Shown in pieces: positions 15,848 through 23,912 of a stretch of 42,270 nucleotides of DNA (the first letter of the stretch is position 1; each line of letters opens with the position of its first letter). The translations under genes were made by a program, and so were the position numbers. The DNA comes from DASXRA01 sp036558905 (GTDB lineage Bacteria; Actinomycetota; Actinomycetes; Mycobacteriales; Jatrophihabitantaceae), in NCBI GenBank assembly GCA_036558905.1, contig DATBER010000144.1, positions 1 through 42,270 on the forward strand, written 5' to 3'. Below the pieces are notes generated by a model. The model saw only the letters and a list, made by a program, of their open reading frames with translations, had not been told where the DNA came from and did not search any database.

Positions 15848-16348
15848 GTGGGTGTCGACATCGCGACGCGGGTGCTGCCGGGCATCGGCGTGTGCCAGGA
15901 ACTCGAACTGAGCAGTGGGCGCCGGCTGGGCATCGTCACGCGTCGCAGCGGGCTGCGCGACCTGGTGCTGTACGACGACGAGGGCGACGGCGCCGCGGTC
16001 GACGTCGCTCTCACCGACGACGAGGCGAACGCGCTGGCCGAGATCCTCGGCGCCCCGCAGCTCACGTTCCGGCTGGCCGTGCTGCAACGGCAGGCCGAAG
16101 GCCTGATCGTCGAGCAGCTGCCCATACCCCGGAACTCGCCCTACTCCGGCCGGCCACTGGGCGACACCCAGGCCCGCACCCGCACCGGCGCCTCGATCGT
16201 CGCGGTGCTCCGCCACGGCGCGGCCCTCCCCTCCCCCACGCCCGACTTCGTGCTGCAGGCCGAGGACCTCGTCGTCACGGTCGGCACCCAGGTCGCCGTC
16301 GACCACGTGGCGCGCATCCTGGACGGCACCGACACCACCGCGGGCTGA
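15848..16348 (+). CDS. khtT: Cation:proton antiporter regulatory subunit, KhtT-like (RCK_C domain)
   Basis: A 166-residue soluble regulatory subunit. An N-terminal domain (about 1-75, LPGIGVCQELELSSGRRLGIV) precedes an RCK_C/TrkA_C domain (about 80-160, ending FVLQAEDLVVTVGTQVAVDHVARIL). In KhtT proteins this domain binds a small ligand and opens the partner antiporter. The gene is followed after 2 bp by the membrane subunit KhtU, so the two form one operon and probably one complex at the cytoplasmic face. Confidence 0.88.
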   Translation: MGVDIATRVLPGIGVCQELELSSGRRLGIVTRRSGLRDLVLYDDEGDGAAVDVALTDDEANALAEILGAPQLTFRLAVLQRQAEGLIVEQLPIPRNSPYSGRPLGDTQARTRTGASIVAVLRHGAALPSPTPDFVLQAEDLVVTVGTQVAVDHVARILDGTDTTAG

Positions 16349-16350
16349 CC

Positions 16351-17532
16351 ATGGCGGCGGGCGGCGGCGGCGAAACCCACGTCGCCGTGCTGCTCGTCGA
16401 GCTCGGCGCCATCCTCTTCGCGCTCGGCGTGCTGGGCCGGCTGGCCAAGCGCTTCCACATCCCGGTCATCCCGCTGTACCTGCTGGCCGGGCTGGCGTTC
16501 GGGCAGGGCGGCGTGCTGTCGCTGTCGGCCAGCCACGACTTCACCCAGGTCGCCGCCGAGATGGGCGTGATCTTGCTGCTGGTCATGCTGGGCCTGGAGT
16601 ACTCCGCGTCCGAGCTGCGCTCCAGCCTGCGGGCCCAGGCGCCCATCGGCGTGCTCGACGGGCTGCTCAACGCCGTGCCGGGCGCCGCCTTCGCCCTGAT
16701 CGCCGGGTGGGGGGCCACCGCCGCCGTGGCCCTGGCCGGCATCACCTGGGTGTCGTCGTCGGGCGTGATCGCCAAGATGCTCAGCGACTCGGGCCGCCTC
16801 GGTAACCGCGAGACGCCGGCCATCCTCGGTGTGCTGGTCATCGAGGACCTCGCGATGGCCCTGTACCTGCCGCTGCTCACCGCCCTGCTCGCCGGGGGCG
16901 GGGCCGGCCGGGTCGTGAGCGCCGTGGCGATCGCGGTCGGGGTGGTCAGCGCCGTCCTCATCATCGCCACCCGATACGGGCGGCACGTGACGGCGCTCGT
17001 CTCGGCCAAGGACAACGAGTCGCTGCTGCTCGGCGTGCTCGGCCTGACCCTGCTCGTCGCGGGGCTGGCCGACGAGCTCAAGGTGTCCGCCGCGGTCGGG
17101 GCGTTCCTGGTCGGCATCGCCGTTTCGGGCAGCGTCGCCGAGACGGCCGCCGAGGTGCTCGCCCCGCTGCGCGACGTGTTCGCGGCGGTGTTCTTCGTCT
17201 TCTTCGGGCTGTCCACCAACCCCACCCAGCTCCTTCCCGTGCTGCCCCTGGCGCTGGGCCTGGCCGTCGTGACGACGGCCACCAAGATGGTCACCGGGTA
17301 CGTCGCGGCCCGGCGGGCCGGCATCAAGCGGCGCGGACGCTGGCGAGCCGCCGTCACGCTCATTCCGCACGGGGAGTTCTCGGTGGTCGTCGCCGCCTTG
17401 GCCGTAGGCGCCGGCGCCGAGGAGAAGCTCGGCCCGGTGGCCGCCTGCTACGTGCTGATCAGCATCGTGATCAGCTCGCTCCTGCAGCGATGGCCGGATC
17501 GGCTGCGTTCGGAACAATTCCCCGGTCGCTGA
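16351..17532 (+). CDS. khtU: Potassium/proton antiporter, CPA2 family, KhtU-like
   Basis: A 393-residue polytopic protein of the monovalent cation:proton antiporter-2 family with about 12 hydrophobic segments. Typical features are PLYLLAGLAFGQGG near residue 35, the SSSGVIAKMLSD segment, VIEDLAMALYLP with the transport Asp, and AAVGAFLVGIAVSG. The ATG at 16351 is 2 bp after the KhtT stop. It probably exports K+ (or Na+) in exchange for protons under KhtT control, for pH and turgor balance. A CoA-binding protein gene follows after 5 bp. Confidence 0.9.
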   Translation: MAAGGGGETHVAVLLVELGAILFALGVLGRLAKRFHIPVIPLYLLAGLAFGQGGVLSLSASHDFTQVAAEMGVILLLVMLGLEYSASELRSSLRAQAPIGVLDGLLNAVPGAAFALIAGWGATAAVALAGITWVSSSGVIAKMLSDSGRLGNRETPAILGVLVIEDLAMALYLPLLTALLAGGGAGRVVSAVAIAVGVVSAVLIIATRYGRHVTALVSAKDNESLLLGVLGLTLLVAGLADELKVSAAVGAFLVGIAVSGSVAETAAEVLAPLRDVFAAVFFVFFGLSTNPTQLLPVLPLALGLAVVTTATKMVTGYVAARRAGIKRRGRWRAAVTLIPHGEFSVVVAALAVGAGAEEKLGPVAACYVLISIVISSLLQRWPDRLRSEQFPGR

Positions 17533-17537
17533 GTGCT

Positions 17538-17948
17538 ATGCCTGAGGTGAGCGATACCGAGCGTCTGCTCCGCACCTACGACACCATCACCGTGGTCGGG
17601 GCCAGCCGCAGTCCGAGCAAGGAAGCGCACGCCATCCCGCTGCACATGCAGCGCCACGGCTGGCGGATCATCCCGGTCAACCCGTACGCCGAGCAGCTGT
17701 TCGGTGAGAAGGCCTACCCGTCACTGGCGGATGTGCCCGAGCCGCTGGGATTGGTCGACGTGTTCCGCCCCTCCTCGGACGCCGCCCAGGTCGTGCGCGA
17801 GGCCGTCGCGGCCGGAGCCACCGCCGTGTGGTTGCAGCTGGGCATCACGTCGTCCGAGGCGCGAGCCATCGCCGAAGCGGCCGGCATCGACTACGTCGAG
17901 GACCGCTGCCTGGCCGTAGAGCGGGCCAAGTACGAGCTATCGCACTGA
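17538..17948 (+). CDS. CoA-binding protein (YccU-like Rossmann domain)
   Basis: A 136-residue stand-alone CoA_binding domain. VVGASRSPSKEAHAIPLHMQRHGWRIIPVNP is split across the first beta-alpha-beta unit, and the C-terminal part reads AVWLQLGITSSEARAIAEAAGIDYVEDRCL, as in YccU-type proteins. The exact role of these proteins is not established. It starts 5 bp after khtU, so it is probably in the same operon, and has no clear ribosome-binding site. Its last 12 nt overlap the end of the convergent FMN reductase gene. Confidence 0.88.
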   Translation: MPEVSDTERLLRTYDTITVVGASRSPSKEAHAIPLHMQRHGWRIIPVNPYAEQLFGEKAYPSLADVPEPLGLVDVFRPSSDAAQVVREAVAAGATAVWLQLGITSSEARAIAEAAGIDYVEDRCLAVERAKYELSH

Positions 17949-18521
17949 GCCGGTCGCCCGCCCGGTCGCGAACTCGACGACCTGGGTGGCCACCAGCCGC
18001 AACGCCCCCATGATCGGTTCGAGCGGCGCGCCGCCCTCGTCGAACACCGCCTCGGCCGAGTTGATCGTGGCCCCGTAGGGAGTAGGCCAGCCGCGCAACG
18101 AGTGGATGGCCGAACGAAGCGACACGAGCGTCGTCCCGCAGGCCTGCCAGCCGGCCGCCGTGACGATGGTGCCCACCGCCCGGCCGTTCAGGTATGGGCG
18201 GACGTCGTCGCGCAGCGCCTCGAGGTGGTCCAGGCCGTTCTTCACCAGCCCGGACATGCCGCCGTGGTAGCCCGGGGTGGCGATGATCAGGCCGTCGGCG
18301 CGAGCCACCGTGGCGACCAGCTCGGACGCGTCGCCGTCGGCCGGTTCGTCGTCGGCGGCGTAGATCGGCAGCTCGGCCAGGAATCGCCCGCCGAACGCGA
18401 TCGTCCGGGCCCCCAGCGCCTCGGCCTCGGCCAGCGCCGCCCGGAGCAGCTCGTCGGTCAGCGAGGTCGCCCGGGTCGAACCGCCGATGCCGACGACGAG
18501 TGGACGCCTGTCGGGATCCAT
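17937..18521 (-). CDS. NADPH-dependent FMN reductase family protein
   Basis: A 194-residue flavodoxin-like reductase. It has the flavin phosphate loop VVGIGGSTRATSLTD (about 9-23), the substrate loop TPGYHGGMSGLVKNGLDHLE (about 83-102), and VGTIVTAAGWQACG later. The enzyme should reduce FMN or small quinones with NAD(P)H. The ATG at 18521 is supported by TACGGT exactly 7 nt upstream, a leaderless arrangement. It is divergent from the PEBP gene across 37 bp. Confidence 0.88.
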   Translation of the reverse strand: MDPDRRPLVVGIGGSTRATSLTDELLRAALAEAEALGARTIAFGGRFLAELPIYAADDEPADGDASELVATVARADGLIIATPGYHGGMSGLVKNGLDHLEALRDDVRPYLNGRAVGTIVTAAGWQACGTTLVSLRSAIHSLRGWPTPYGATINSAEAVFDEGGAPLEPIMGALRLVATQVVEFATGRATGSVR

Positions 18522-18528
18522 AGCCAGG

Positions 18529-18534
18529 ACCGTA
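18529..18534 (-). promoter_or_regulatory. Putative -10 box (TACGGT), FMN reductase
   Basis: TACGGT ends 7 nt before the ATG at 18521 on the reverse strand. No ribosome-binding site. Forms a back-to-back pair with 18547-18552. Confidence 0.45.
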
Positions 18535-18546
18535 CGCGAGCGGTTC

Positions 18547-18552
18547 TAAGGT
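18547..18552 (+). promoter_or_regulatory. Putative -10 box (TAAGGT), PEBP gene
   Basis: TAAGGT ends 6 nt before the ATG at 18559. The AAGGTG here could instead serve as a ribosome-binding site, so the leaderless reading is less certain than for its neighbours. Confidence 0.35.
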
Positions 18553-18558
18553 GACTTC

Positions 18559-19101
18559 ATGAGCCTCGACCGACCCCAGGCACCCGACCCGTACGCGTTG
18601 CTTCCCGCCGTGGGGAGCTTCACGGTGACGAGCACCGATGTCAGCGACGGCGCGCAGCTCGCACCCGCGCACCTGTATCCCGGCGTCACGCCGGACGCTG
18701 GCAACGTCTCGCCGCAGTTGAGCTGGACCGGTTTCCCGGACGAGACGAAGAGCTTCGTCGTGAGCTGCTACGACCCGGACGCCCCGACGCCGTCGGGCTT
18801 CTGGCACTGGACGCTCGTCGACCTCCCGGCCACCACGACGTCGCTGCCGACCAACGGCGGCAACGTCGACGCCGTCCTGCCGGGCAAAGCCTTCCACGTC
18901 CGCAACGACTGGAGCAGCAAGGACTATGGCGGCGCCTACCCGCCTCCGGGCGACCGGCCGCACCGTTACTACTTCGTGGTGCACGCCGTCGACGTCGAGT
19001 CGCTGGGCGTCGACGCAGACACCAGCGCGGCGGCCGTCGGGTTCAACCTCGTGTTTCATACGCTGGCCCGGGCCCAGATCGTGCCGGTGTTCTCGCACTG
19101 A
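18559..19101 (+). CDS. YbhB/YbcL family PEBP-like protein
   Basis: A 180-residue phosphatidylethanolamine-binding-protein homologue. It has the conserved CYDPDAPTPSGFWHWTLVDLP near residue 75 (the DPDxP and HW anion-pocket elements) and GGAYPPPGDRPHRYYFVVHA near 130 (the GPxPP and HRY elements). No signal peptide is seen, so it is probably cytoplasmic. Bacterial members are of unclear function, with proposed roles as kinase or protease inhibitors. It is divergent from FMN reductase and converges on the GGDEF-EAL gene. Confidence 0.9.
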   Translation: MSLDRPQAPDPYALLPAVGSFTVTSTDVSDGAQLAPAHLYPGVTPDAGNVSPQLSWTGFPDETKSFVVSCYDPDAPTPSGFWHWTLVDLPATTTSLPTNGGNVDAVLPGKAFHVRNDWSSKDYGGAYPPPGDRPHRYYFVVHAVDVESLGVDADTSAAAVGFNLVFHTLARAQIVPVFSH

Positions 19102-19120
19102 CGTAACCGTTGCGGCGCGG

Positions 19121-20428
19121 CTACCTGACGAACGAGAACGCTCCGGCGTGCACGACGCCTTCGAGCTGTTCGGGCGGAACCGCCTTGCTGAACAGGTAGC
19201 CCTGCCCTCGGTAACAGCCCACGCGCACCAGCTCCGCGGCCGACGCCTCGGTCTCGATGCCTTCGGCCACCACCTCGAGCCCGAGCCGTTCGGCCAGTTG
19301 CACGAGTGCCTCGACGATCGCGGTGTCGCCGCCGTCGGCCCCGAGACCGGCGGTGAAGCTGCGGTCGATCTTGAGCACATCGACCGGCAGCGACTTGAGG
19401 TAGGTCAGCGAGTTGTGCCCGGTGCCGAAGTCGTCGATCGCCGTCCTGACCCCGATGGCGTGCAGCAAGGACAGCACCTCGGCCACGTCGTCGGCGTCGG
19501 GCGGCACGGCCCGTTCGGTGATCTCCAGGCACAGCTGGTCGCCGGCCACTCCGGTGTCGGCCAGCACCCGGGCGACCCGGTCGACCAGCCGGCGGTCGGC
19601 CAACTGCACGATCGAGAGGTTCACCCGCAGCACGAGCGGGCGGCCGTCGAGCAGCGGCTCCCATTCGGCCCGCTGGCGGCACGCCTCGCGCAGCACCCAC
19701 TCGCCGACCTCGCCGATCAGGTTGCACTTCTCGGCGATGTCGATGAACTGGTCCGGCGTCAGGGGGCCGCGAGTCGGGTGCTCCCACCGCAGCAGGGCCT
19801 CGACGGCCAGCAGCCGGCCGGTGCGCAGGTCGAACTCGGGTTGGTACACCAGCCGCAAGGCACCGGATTCGAGCGCGGCCCGCAGATGCAGCTCGATCTC
19901 GGCCACGGCGAACGCCTCGTCGGTCATCGCCGGGTCGAACGCGCGCTGGGTGTTGCCGCCAGCCTGCTTGGCCACCCGCTTGGCCGCGTCGGCTCTCCGG
20001 TACAGCTCCATCAGCGACTCGACGCCGATCCACCCCGAGGCGTAGCCGATGCTGGCCGATCGGGTCACCGACATGCCGTCGAGCTCGATCGGCCGGGCCA
20101 CCAGGTCACCGAGCTGCTGCGCGTCGGCGGCCGGGTCGCTCCCGCGGCCGGGGCAGACGATGACGAACTGGTCGGCGCCGATCCGGGCCGCGACGCCGTC
20201 CGCGGCGGCCCACCTCTGCAACCGCCGGCCGACGGCCTCGAGCAGGTCGTCGCCCAGCTCGTAGCCGAACAGATCGTTGACCGACCGGAACCGGTCGATG
20301 TCGACGGAGAAGAGGGTCATCCGCGGGGCGGTCGCCCACTCAGCCGGATTCGCGTCCAGCAAGCGCAGTGTTTCCAGCGTCGCGAGGCCGGTCACCGGGT
20401 CCGTGGCGTGGTTCGCCTGGTCGGGCAC
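19121..20428 (-). CDS. GGDEF-EAL domain protein (probable c-di-GMP phosphodiesterase)
   Basis: A 435-residue cytosolic protein with no visible sensor domain. The N-terminal GGDEF domain (about 10-165) keeps the metal Asp in FSVDIDRFRSVN, but its active loop is GADQF (84-88) instead of GGDEF, so cyclase activity is unlikely. The EAL domain (about 180-430) keeps the catalytic set: VEALLRW (Glu210), VNLS (Asn270), CLEITE (Glu302), DDFGTG (332-337), LKIDRSF (Lys353) and AEGIET. It should therefore hydrolyse c-di-GMP, with the degenerate GGDEF possibly sensing GTP. It starts with GTG; a CATAGT lies 8 nt upstream. Confidence 0.9.
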   Translation of the reverse strand: MPDQANHATDPVTGLATLETLRLLDANPAEWATAPRMTLFSVDIDRFRSVNDLFGYELGDDLLEAVGRRLQRWAAADGVAARIGADQFVIVCPGRGSDPAADAQQLGDLVARPIELDGMSVTRSASIGYASGWIGVESLMELYRRADAAKRVAKQAGGNTQRAFDPAMTDEAFAVAEIELHLRAALESGALRLVYQPEFDLRTGRLLAVEALLRWEHPTRGPLTPDQFIDIAEKCNLIGEVGEWVLREACRQRAEWEPLLDGRPLVLRVNLSIVQLADRRLVDRVARVLADTGVAGDQLCLEITERAVPPDADDVAEVLSLLHAIGVRTAIDDFGTGHNSLTYLKSLPVDVLKIDRSFTAGLGADGGDTAIVEALVQLAERLGLEVVAEGIETEASAAELVRVGCYRGQGYLFSKAVPPEQLEGVVHAGAFSFVR

Positions 20429-20562
20429 GGCTCACCACTATGCACCGTTCCGCCGCACCGCGCAGCCATCTTGCTGCATGGGTACTACTGCCCGCGCGCC
20501 GGCCCTCACGGCTGGTCGATACCACCGGCTAGGGTAACCGGAAGGGGGGCAGAGAGGCCGGT

Positions 20563-21831
20563 ATGCACCAACGAGACACGAATCGGGCGACATTCGGCGA
20601 CGTCCTCCGAATTCCTGAATTCCGCGCCATCTGGCTGGCTGATGCCCAGTCGGTAGCCGGCGATCAGATCGCCCGTGTCTCGCTGGCCATCCTGGTCTTC
20701 ACGCGCACCGGATCGACCGGCCTCACCGCGCTCGTCTACGCGCTGACCTACGTCCCGGCGATCGTCGGCGGCGCCACCCTGGCCGGCATCGCCGACCGGC
20801 TCCCGCGGCGCGCCGTCATGGTGTGCGGCGACGTCATCCGGGCCGGGCTCTACGGCCTGGCCGCGATCCCGCAACTTCCACTGTCGGTCGTGTGCGTGCT
20901 GCTCGTGCTGGCCGTGCTCACCACCTCGCCGTTCGCGGCGGCCGAGTCGGCGACGATCCCGGCGATCCTGGCCGACGACCTGTACGTGGTGGGGTCGGGG
21001 CTACGGGTCACCACGGCCCAGCTGGCCCAACTGGCCGGCTTCGGACTCGGCGGAGTGCTGGTCGGGGCCATCGGGCCGCACTGGGGGCTGGCCATCGACG
21101 CGGCGACGTTCGCCGTCTCGGCCGCGCTCATCGCCCGCTTCGTGCAGCATCGCCCCGTACCTCCGCGTACGGACGAACGAGCAACCCTGCCGTACCACCG
21201 GCGGATGCTCGACGGTGCGCGCACCGTCTTCTCTGACGCCCGCCTGCGTTCGCTCGTGCTGCTCGCCTGGCTGGCCGCGTTCTATGTCGTCCCGGAGGGG
21301 TTGGCCCCGTCCTACGTGGCCGCGATCGGCGGGGGCAGCGCCGCCGTCGGCGTGTTCATGGCGGCCGACCCCGCCGGCAGCGCCCTCGGGGCGGGCCTGT
21401 TCGTCCGGCTGGTGCCCCCGCAGGTGCGGTCGTGGCTGATCGGCCCGCTGGCGTTCGTGGCCGGCCTTCCGCTGATCGCCCTCGGCTGGCATCCGGGGCT
21501 GGTCGTCTCGGTGCTGCTGCTCGTCGTCACCGGGCTGTGCAGCGCGTTCCAGGTGCAGGCGTCGACGACGTTCATGCTCATCGTCCCCGACCACCATCGG
21601 GGACAGGCGTTCGGCCTGGCCCAGTCCGGGCTGATCGCCGTGCAGGGACTGGGCATCGCCGCGTTCGGGTTCATCGGCGACCACCTGGGCGCTCCGCACT
21701 CGATCGCGCTCGCCGGCCTGATCGGCGCGGTGTTGGCCGTCGGCTTCGGCATCTCGTGGGAACGGGCGCGGCGGGCCGACCAGCTCGCCGTCCGGCCCGT
21801 CGCCGCCACCGCCAACGTGCGCGACGCCTGA
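20563..21831 (+). CDS. MFS transporter
   Basis: A 422-residue major facilitator protein with about 10-12 hydrophobic helices. It has the loop 2-3 motif region GIADRLPRRAVMVCGD (about 72-87) and a long central loop near residues 195-220. It looks like the MFS_3/EntS-like group, which exports siderophores, drugs or peptides; the substrate cannot be told. A purine-rich ribosome-binding site (GAGAGG) precedes the ATG. It is divergent from the GGDEF-EAL gene over 134 bp and converges on the NUDIX gene. Confidence 0.88.
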   Translation: MHQRDTNRATFGDVLRIPEFRAIWLADAQSVAGDQIARVSLAILVFTRTGSTGLTALVYALTYVPAIVGGATLAGIADRLPRRAVMVCGDVIRAGLYGLAAIPQLPLSVVCVLLVLAVLTTSPFAAAESATIPAILADDLYVVGSGLRVTTAQLAQLAGFGLGGVLVGAIGPHWGLAIDAATFAVSAALIARFVQHRPVPPRTDERATLPYHRRMLDGARTVFSDARLRSLVLLAWLAAFYVVPEGLAPSYVAAIGGGSAAVGVFMAADPAGSALGAGLFVRLVPPQVRSWLIGPLAFVAGLPLIALGWHPGLVVSVLLLVVTGLCSAFQVQASTTFMLIVPDHHRGQAFGLAQSGLIAVQGLGIAAFGFIGDHLGAPHSIALAGLIGAVLAVGFGISWERARRADQLAVRPVAATANVRDA

Positions 21832-21851
21832 GCGAGCGGCCAGCCAGCCCC

Positions 21852-21866
21852 CCGGCGATACGCCGG
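21852..21866. terminator. Short hairpin between convergent MFS and NUDIX genes
   Basis: CCGGCG and CGCCGG arms with a 3-nt loop lie in the 40-bp gap between two convergent stops. A plausible weak bidirectional terminator. Confidence 0.4.
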
Positions 21867-21871
21867 ATGAA

Positions 21872-22423
21872 TCAGCTCGCGGCGAGCCGACGCTCGACCC
21901 GGGCCAGGGTCTCGCGCAGGTTGGGCTCGGCGGTGAGCTCGGCCGCCTCGGTGAAGGTCAGCCACCGCAGCGGTGCCTTGAGGCTTTCCGGGCGGGCCGC
22001 GGCGGGCGAGTCGGTGGCCAGCGCGAAGCGCAGGTCGGCGTGCTCGTGAGCCGGATCGTCGCCCCTGGCCGGCACCGGGACGATCACCGCGTGCACCAGG
22101 TCCTTGTCCGGGAACGGGGCCAGATCGGTCAGCCCGGTCTCCTCGGCGGCCTCGCGCAGTGCGACGGCGAGCGGGTCGGTCTCGCCCGGATCGCCGTGCC
22201 CGCCGACCTGCAGCCAGGCCCGCTGCCGGGCGTGCCAGCGCAGCAGCACCCGCCGGCTGGCCGGATGCACGATCAGCGCGGATCCCGTCACGTGCAACGG
22301 GATGGCGCGCGTCCAGGGGTCGTCGACCGCGTCGAGCAGCGCGCGGATCCGGGCGACGTCGGCGACCTCGACCGCACCCTGCGGGTGGTAGCCGGACAGC
22401 AACTGGGTGACCGCAGTGACCAT
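21872..22423 (-). CDS. NUDIX hydrolase
   Basis: A 183-residue protein. The Nudix box runs from GHGDPGE to REAAEETGL, matching GX5EX7REUXEEXGU at about residues 75-97. A preceding segment HVTGSALIVHPASRRVLL is the usual first strand pair. It should hydrolyse a nucleoside diphosphate linked to another group; the substrate is unknown. The ATG at 22423 lies 7 nt after TAGGCT, a leaderless arrangement. It is divergent from the GNAT gene across only 32 bp. Confidence 0.9.
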   Translation of the reverse strand: MVTAVTQLLSGYHPQGAVEVADVARIRALLDAVDDPWTRAIPLHVTGSALIVHPASRRVLLRWHARQRAWLQVGGHGDPGETDPLAVALREAAEETGLTDLAPFPDKDLVHAVIVPVPARGDDPAHEHADLRFALATDSPAAARPESLKAPLRWLTFTEAAELTAEPNLRETLARVERRLAAS

Positions 22424-22430
22424 GCCGTCG

Positions 22431-22436
22431 AGCCTA
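22431..22436 (-). promoter_or_regulatory. Putative -10 box (TAGGCT), NUDIX gene
   Basis: TAGGCT ends 7 nt before the ATG at 22423 on the reverse strand, with no ribosome-binding site. Confidence 0.45.
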
Positions 22437-22442
22437 GGTCGA

Positions 22443-22448
22443 TACCGT
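22443..22448 (+). promoter_or_regulatory. Putative -10 box (TACCGT), GNAT operon
   Basis: TACCGT ends 7 nt before the ATG at 22456. The two -10 boxes in this 32-bp gap imply overlapping divergent promoters whose -35 regions lie in each other's coding sequence. Confidence 0.45.
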
Positions 22449-22455
22449 CGAGATC

Positions 22456-23013
22456 ATGACCACCCCCACCGAACCGTCGATCGCGGCCGGCGAGCTGACC
22501 GTACGCCTGCGTCCGGTAGTCGACGCCGACGTCGAGATATTTCAGCGAATGGCCGTCGAACCCGGGCTGATCGGCCTGGACTGGGGCGGGTTCCGTGACG
22601 CCGGAGCGCCCGCCCGGCGCTTCGCCACCGACGGCTACCTCGGCCCGGACGACGGCCGGCTGATGATCGACGTCGGCGAGGGCCACGGCCCGGCCGGCTT
22701 CGTCGGCTGGAAGCACGGGGTCTACGCGGGACTGGCCGGCTACTGGGAGATCGGCATCGTCCTGCTGCCCGAGTGGCGCGGCCGCGGCGTCGGTTGGCGG
22801 GCCCAGGCGCTGTTGTGCGACTACCTGTTCCGGCACACGCCGGCCCAGCGCATCCAGGCGGCCACGCACGCCGAGAACATCGCCGAGCAGAAGTCCCTGC
22901 AGAAGGCCGGCTTCACCCTCGAAGGTGTCGTCCGGGCCGCCGAGTTCCGGGCCGGGCAGTGGCGCGACGGGCACATGTACAGCCGGCTGCGCGACGACCC
23001 CGCCCCACTGTGA
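22456..23013 (+). CDS. GNAT family N-acetyltransferase (RimJ/RimL type)
   Basis: A 185-residue acetyltransferase. The acetyl-CoA binding motif A reads EIGIVLLPEWRGRGVGWRAQ (the R-x2-G-x-G/A signature, near residues 100-118), followed by ATHAENIAEQKSLQKAGFTLEG, which is typical of the RimJ/RimL group. It should acetylate an amine on a protein N-terminus or small molecule; the target is unknown. Its TGA overlaps the GTG of the next gene (GTGA), so it is coupled with the PrmC-like methyltransferase. Confidence 0.9.
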   Translation: MTTPTEPSIAAGELTVRLRPVVDADVEIFQRMAVEPGLIGLDWGGFRDAGAPARRFATDGYLGPDDGRLMIDVGEGHGPAGFVGWKHGVYAGLAGYWEIGIVLLPEWRGRGVGWRAQALLCDYLFRHTPAQRIQAATHAENIAEQKSLQKAGFTLEGVVRAAEFRAGQWRDGHMYSRLRDDPAPL

Positions 23014-23795
23014 CCGCAGTGCGCTTCGACGAGGTCGTCCGGCGGCTGCGCGCCGCAGGTTGCGTGTTCGCCGAGGACGAGGCGCAGCTGCTCGTCGAGG
23101 CCGCGGACACCCCGCAGGACCTGGCCACGATGCTCGACCAGCGCGTGCTCGGCCGGCCCCTCGAGCACGTCGTCGGGTGGGCCGAGTTCTGCGGACGGCG
23201 CTACGTCGTCGAACCCGGGGTGTTCGTTCCCCGGCGGCGCACCGAGTTCCTCGTCGAGCACGCGGCGACGCTCACCCGGCCCGGTGCCGTCGTGGTCGAC
23301 CTGTGCTGCGGTTCGGGCGCGATGGGGGCCGCCCTGGCCGGGCTGGCCGGTCCGGTCGAGCTGCACGCCGCCGACGTCGACCCGGCCGCCGTGCGCTGCG
23401 CCCGCCGCAACGTCGAGGGCGCGGTGTACGAAGGCGACCTGTTCGACGCCCTGCCGGCGACGCTGCGCGGCCGGATCGACCTGCTGCTGGCCAACGTGCC
23501 CTACGTGCCGACCGGCGAGATCGAGCTGATGCCGCCCGAGGCGCGGCTGTACGAGGCGCCGGTCGCCCTCGACGGCGGGGCCGACGGGCTGGACGTGCTG
23601 CGCCGGGTGGCCGCCGCCGCGCCGCCCTGGCTCGCCCCCGGCGGCCACCTGCTGAGCGAGACCGGAGAGCACCAGGTGCCGGCCGCCGTCGCGGCGTTCG
23701 CCGCCGCCGGGCTCGACGCCCGGGTGGCCACCGACCCCGACCGCGGCGCGACGGTGATCGTCGGGACGAATCCGGGCAGTCATCGCAATCGGTGA
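23010..23795 (+). CDS. Putative protein N(5)-glutamine methyltransferase (PrmC/HemK-like)
   Basis: A 261-residue HemK-family methyltransferase. An N-terminal helical part ends in FVPRRRTEFL, then motif I VDLCCGSGAMG (about 96-106), an acidic ADVDP, and ANVPYVP (161-167) in the place of the NPPY motif. Classical PrmC methylates the Gln of the GGQ motif in release factors. The NVPY variant is typical of a second actinobacterial subgroup annotated as putative, so the target is less sure. It starts with GTG 23010 in a 4-nt overlap with the GNAT gene. Confidence 0.85.
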   Translation: MTAVRFDEVVRRLRAAGCVFAEDEAQLLVEAADTPQDLATMLDQRVLGRPLEHVVGWAEFCGRRYVVEPGVFVPRRRTEFLVEHAATLTRPGAVVVDLCCGSGAMGAALAGLAGPVELHAADVDPAAVRCARRNVEGAVYEGDLFDALPATLRGRIDLLLANVPYVPTGEIELMPPEARLYEAPVALDGGADGLDVLRRVAAAAPPWLAPGGHLLSETGEHQVPAAVAAFAAAGLDARVATDPDRGATVIVGTNPGSHRNR

Positions 23796-23912
23796 GCTAC
23801 CCGACGGGTCAGCGACCCATTCGAGCCGTAACGGCAACCGGTTCGTGTCCTGCCGCCCGCGGCCCGGTCGATAACGTCACGAACGGCGCGGGAGGGTCGT
23901 CTGGGAGGACCA

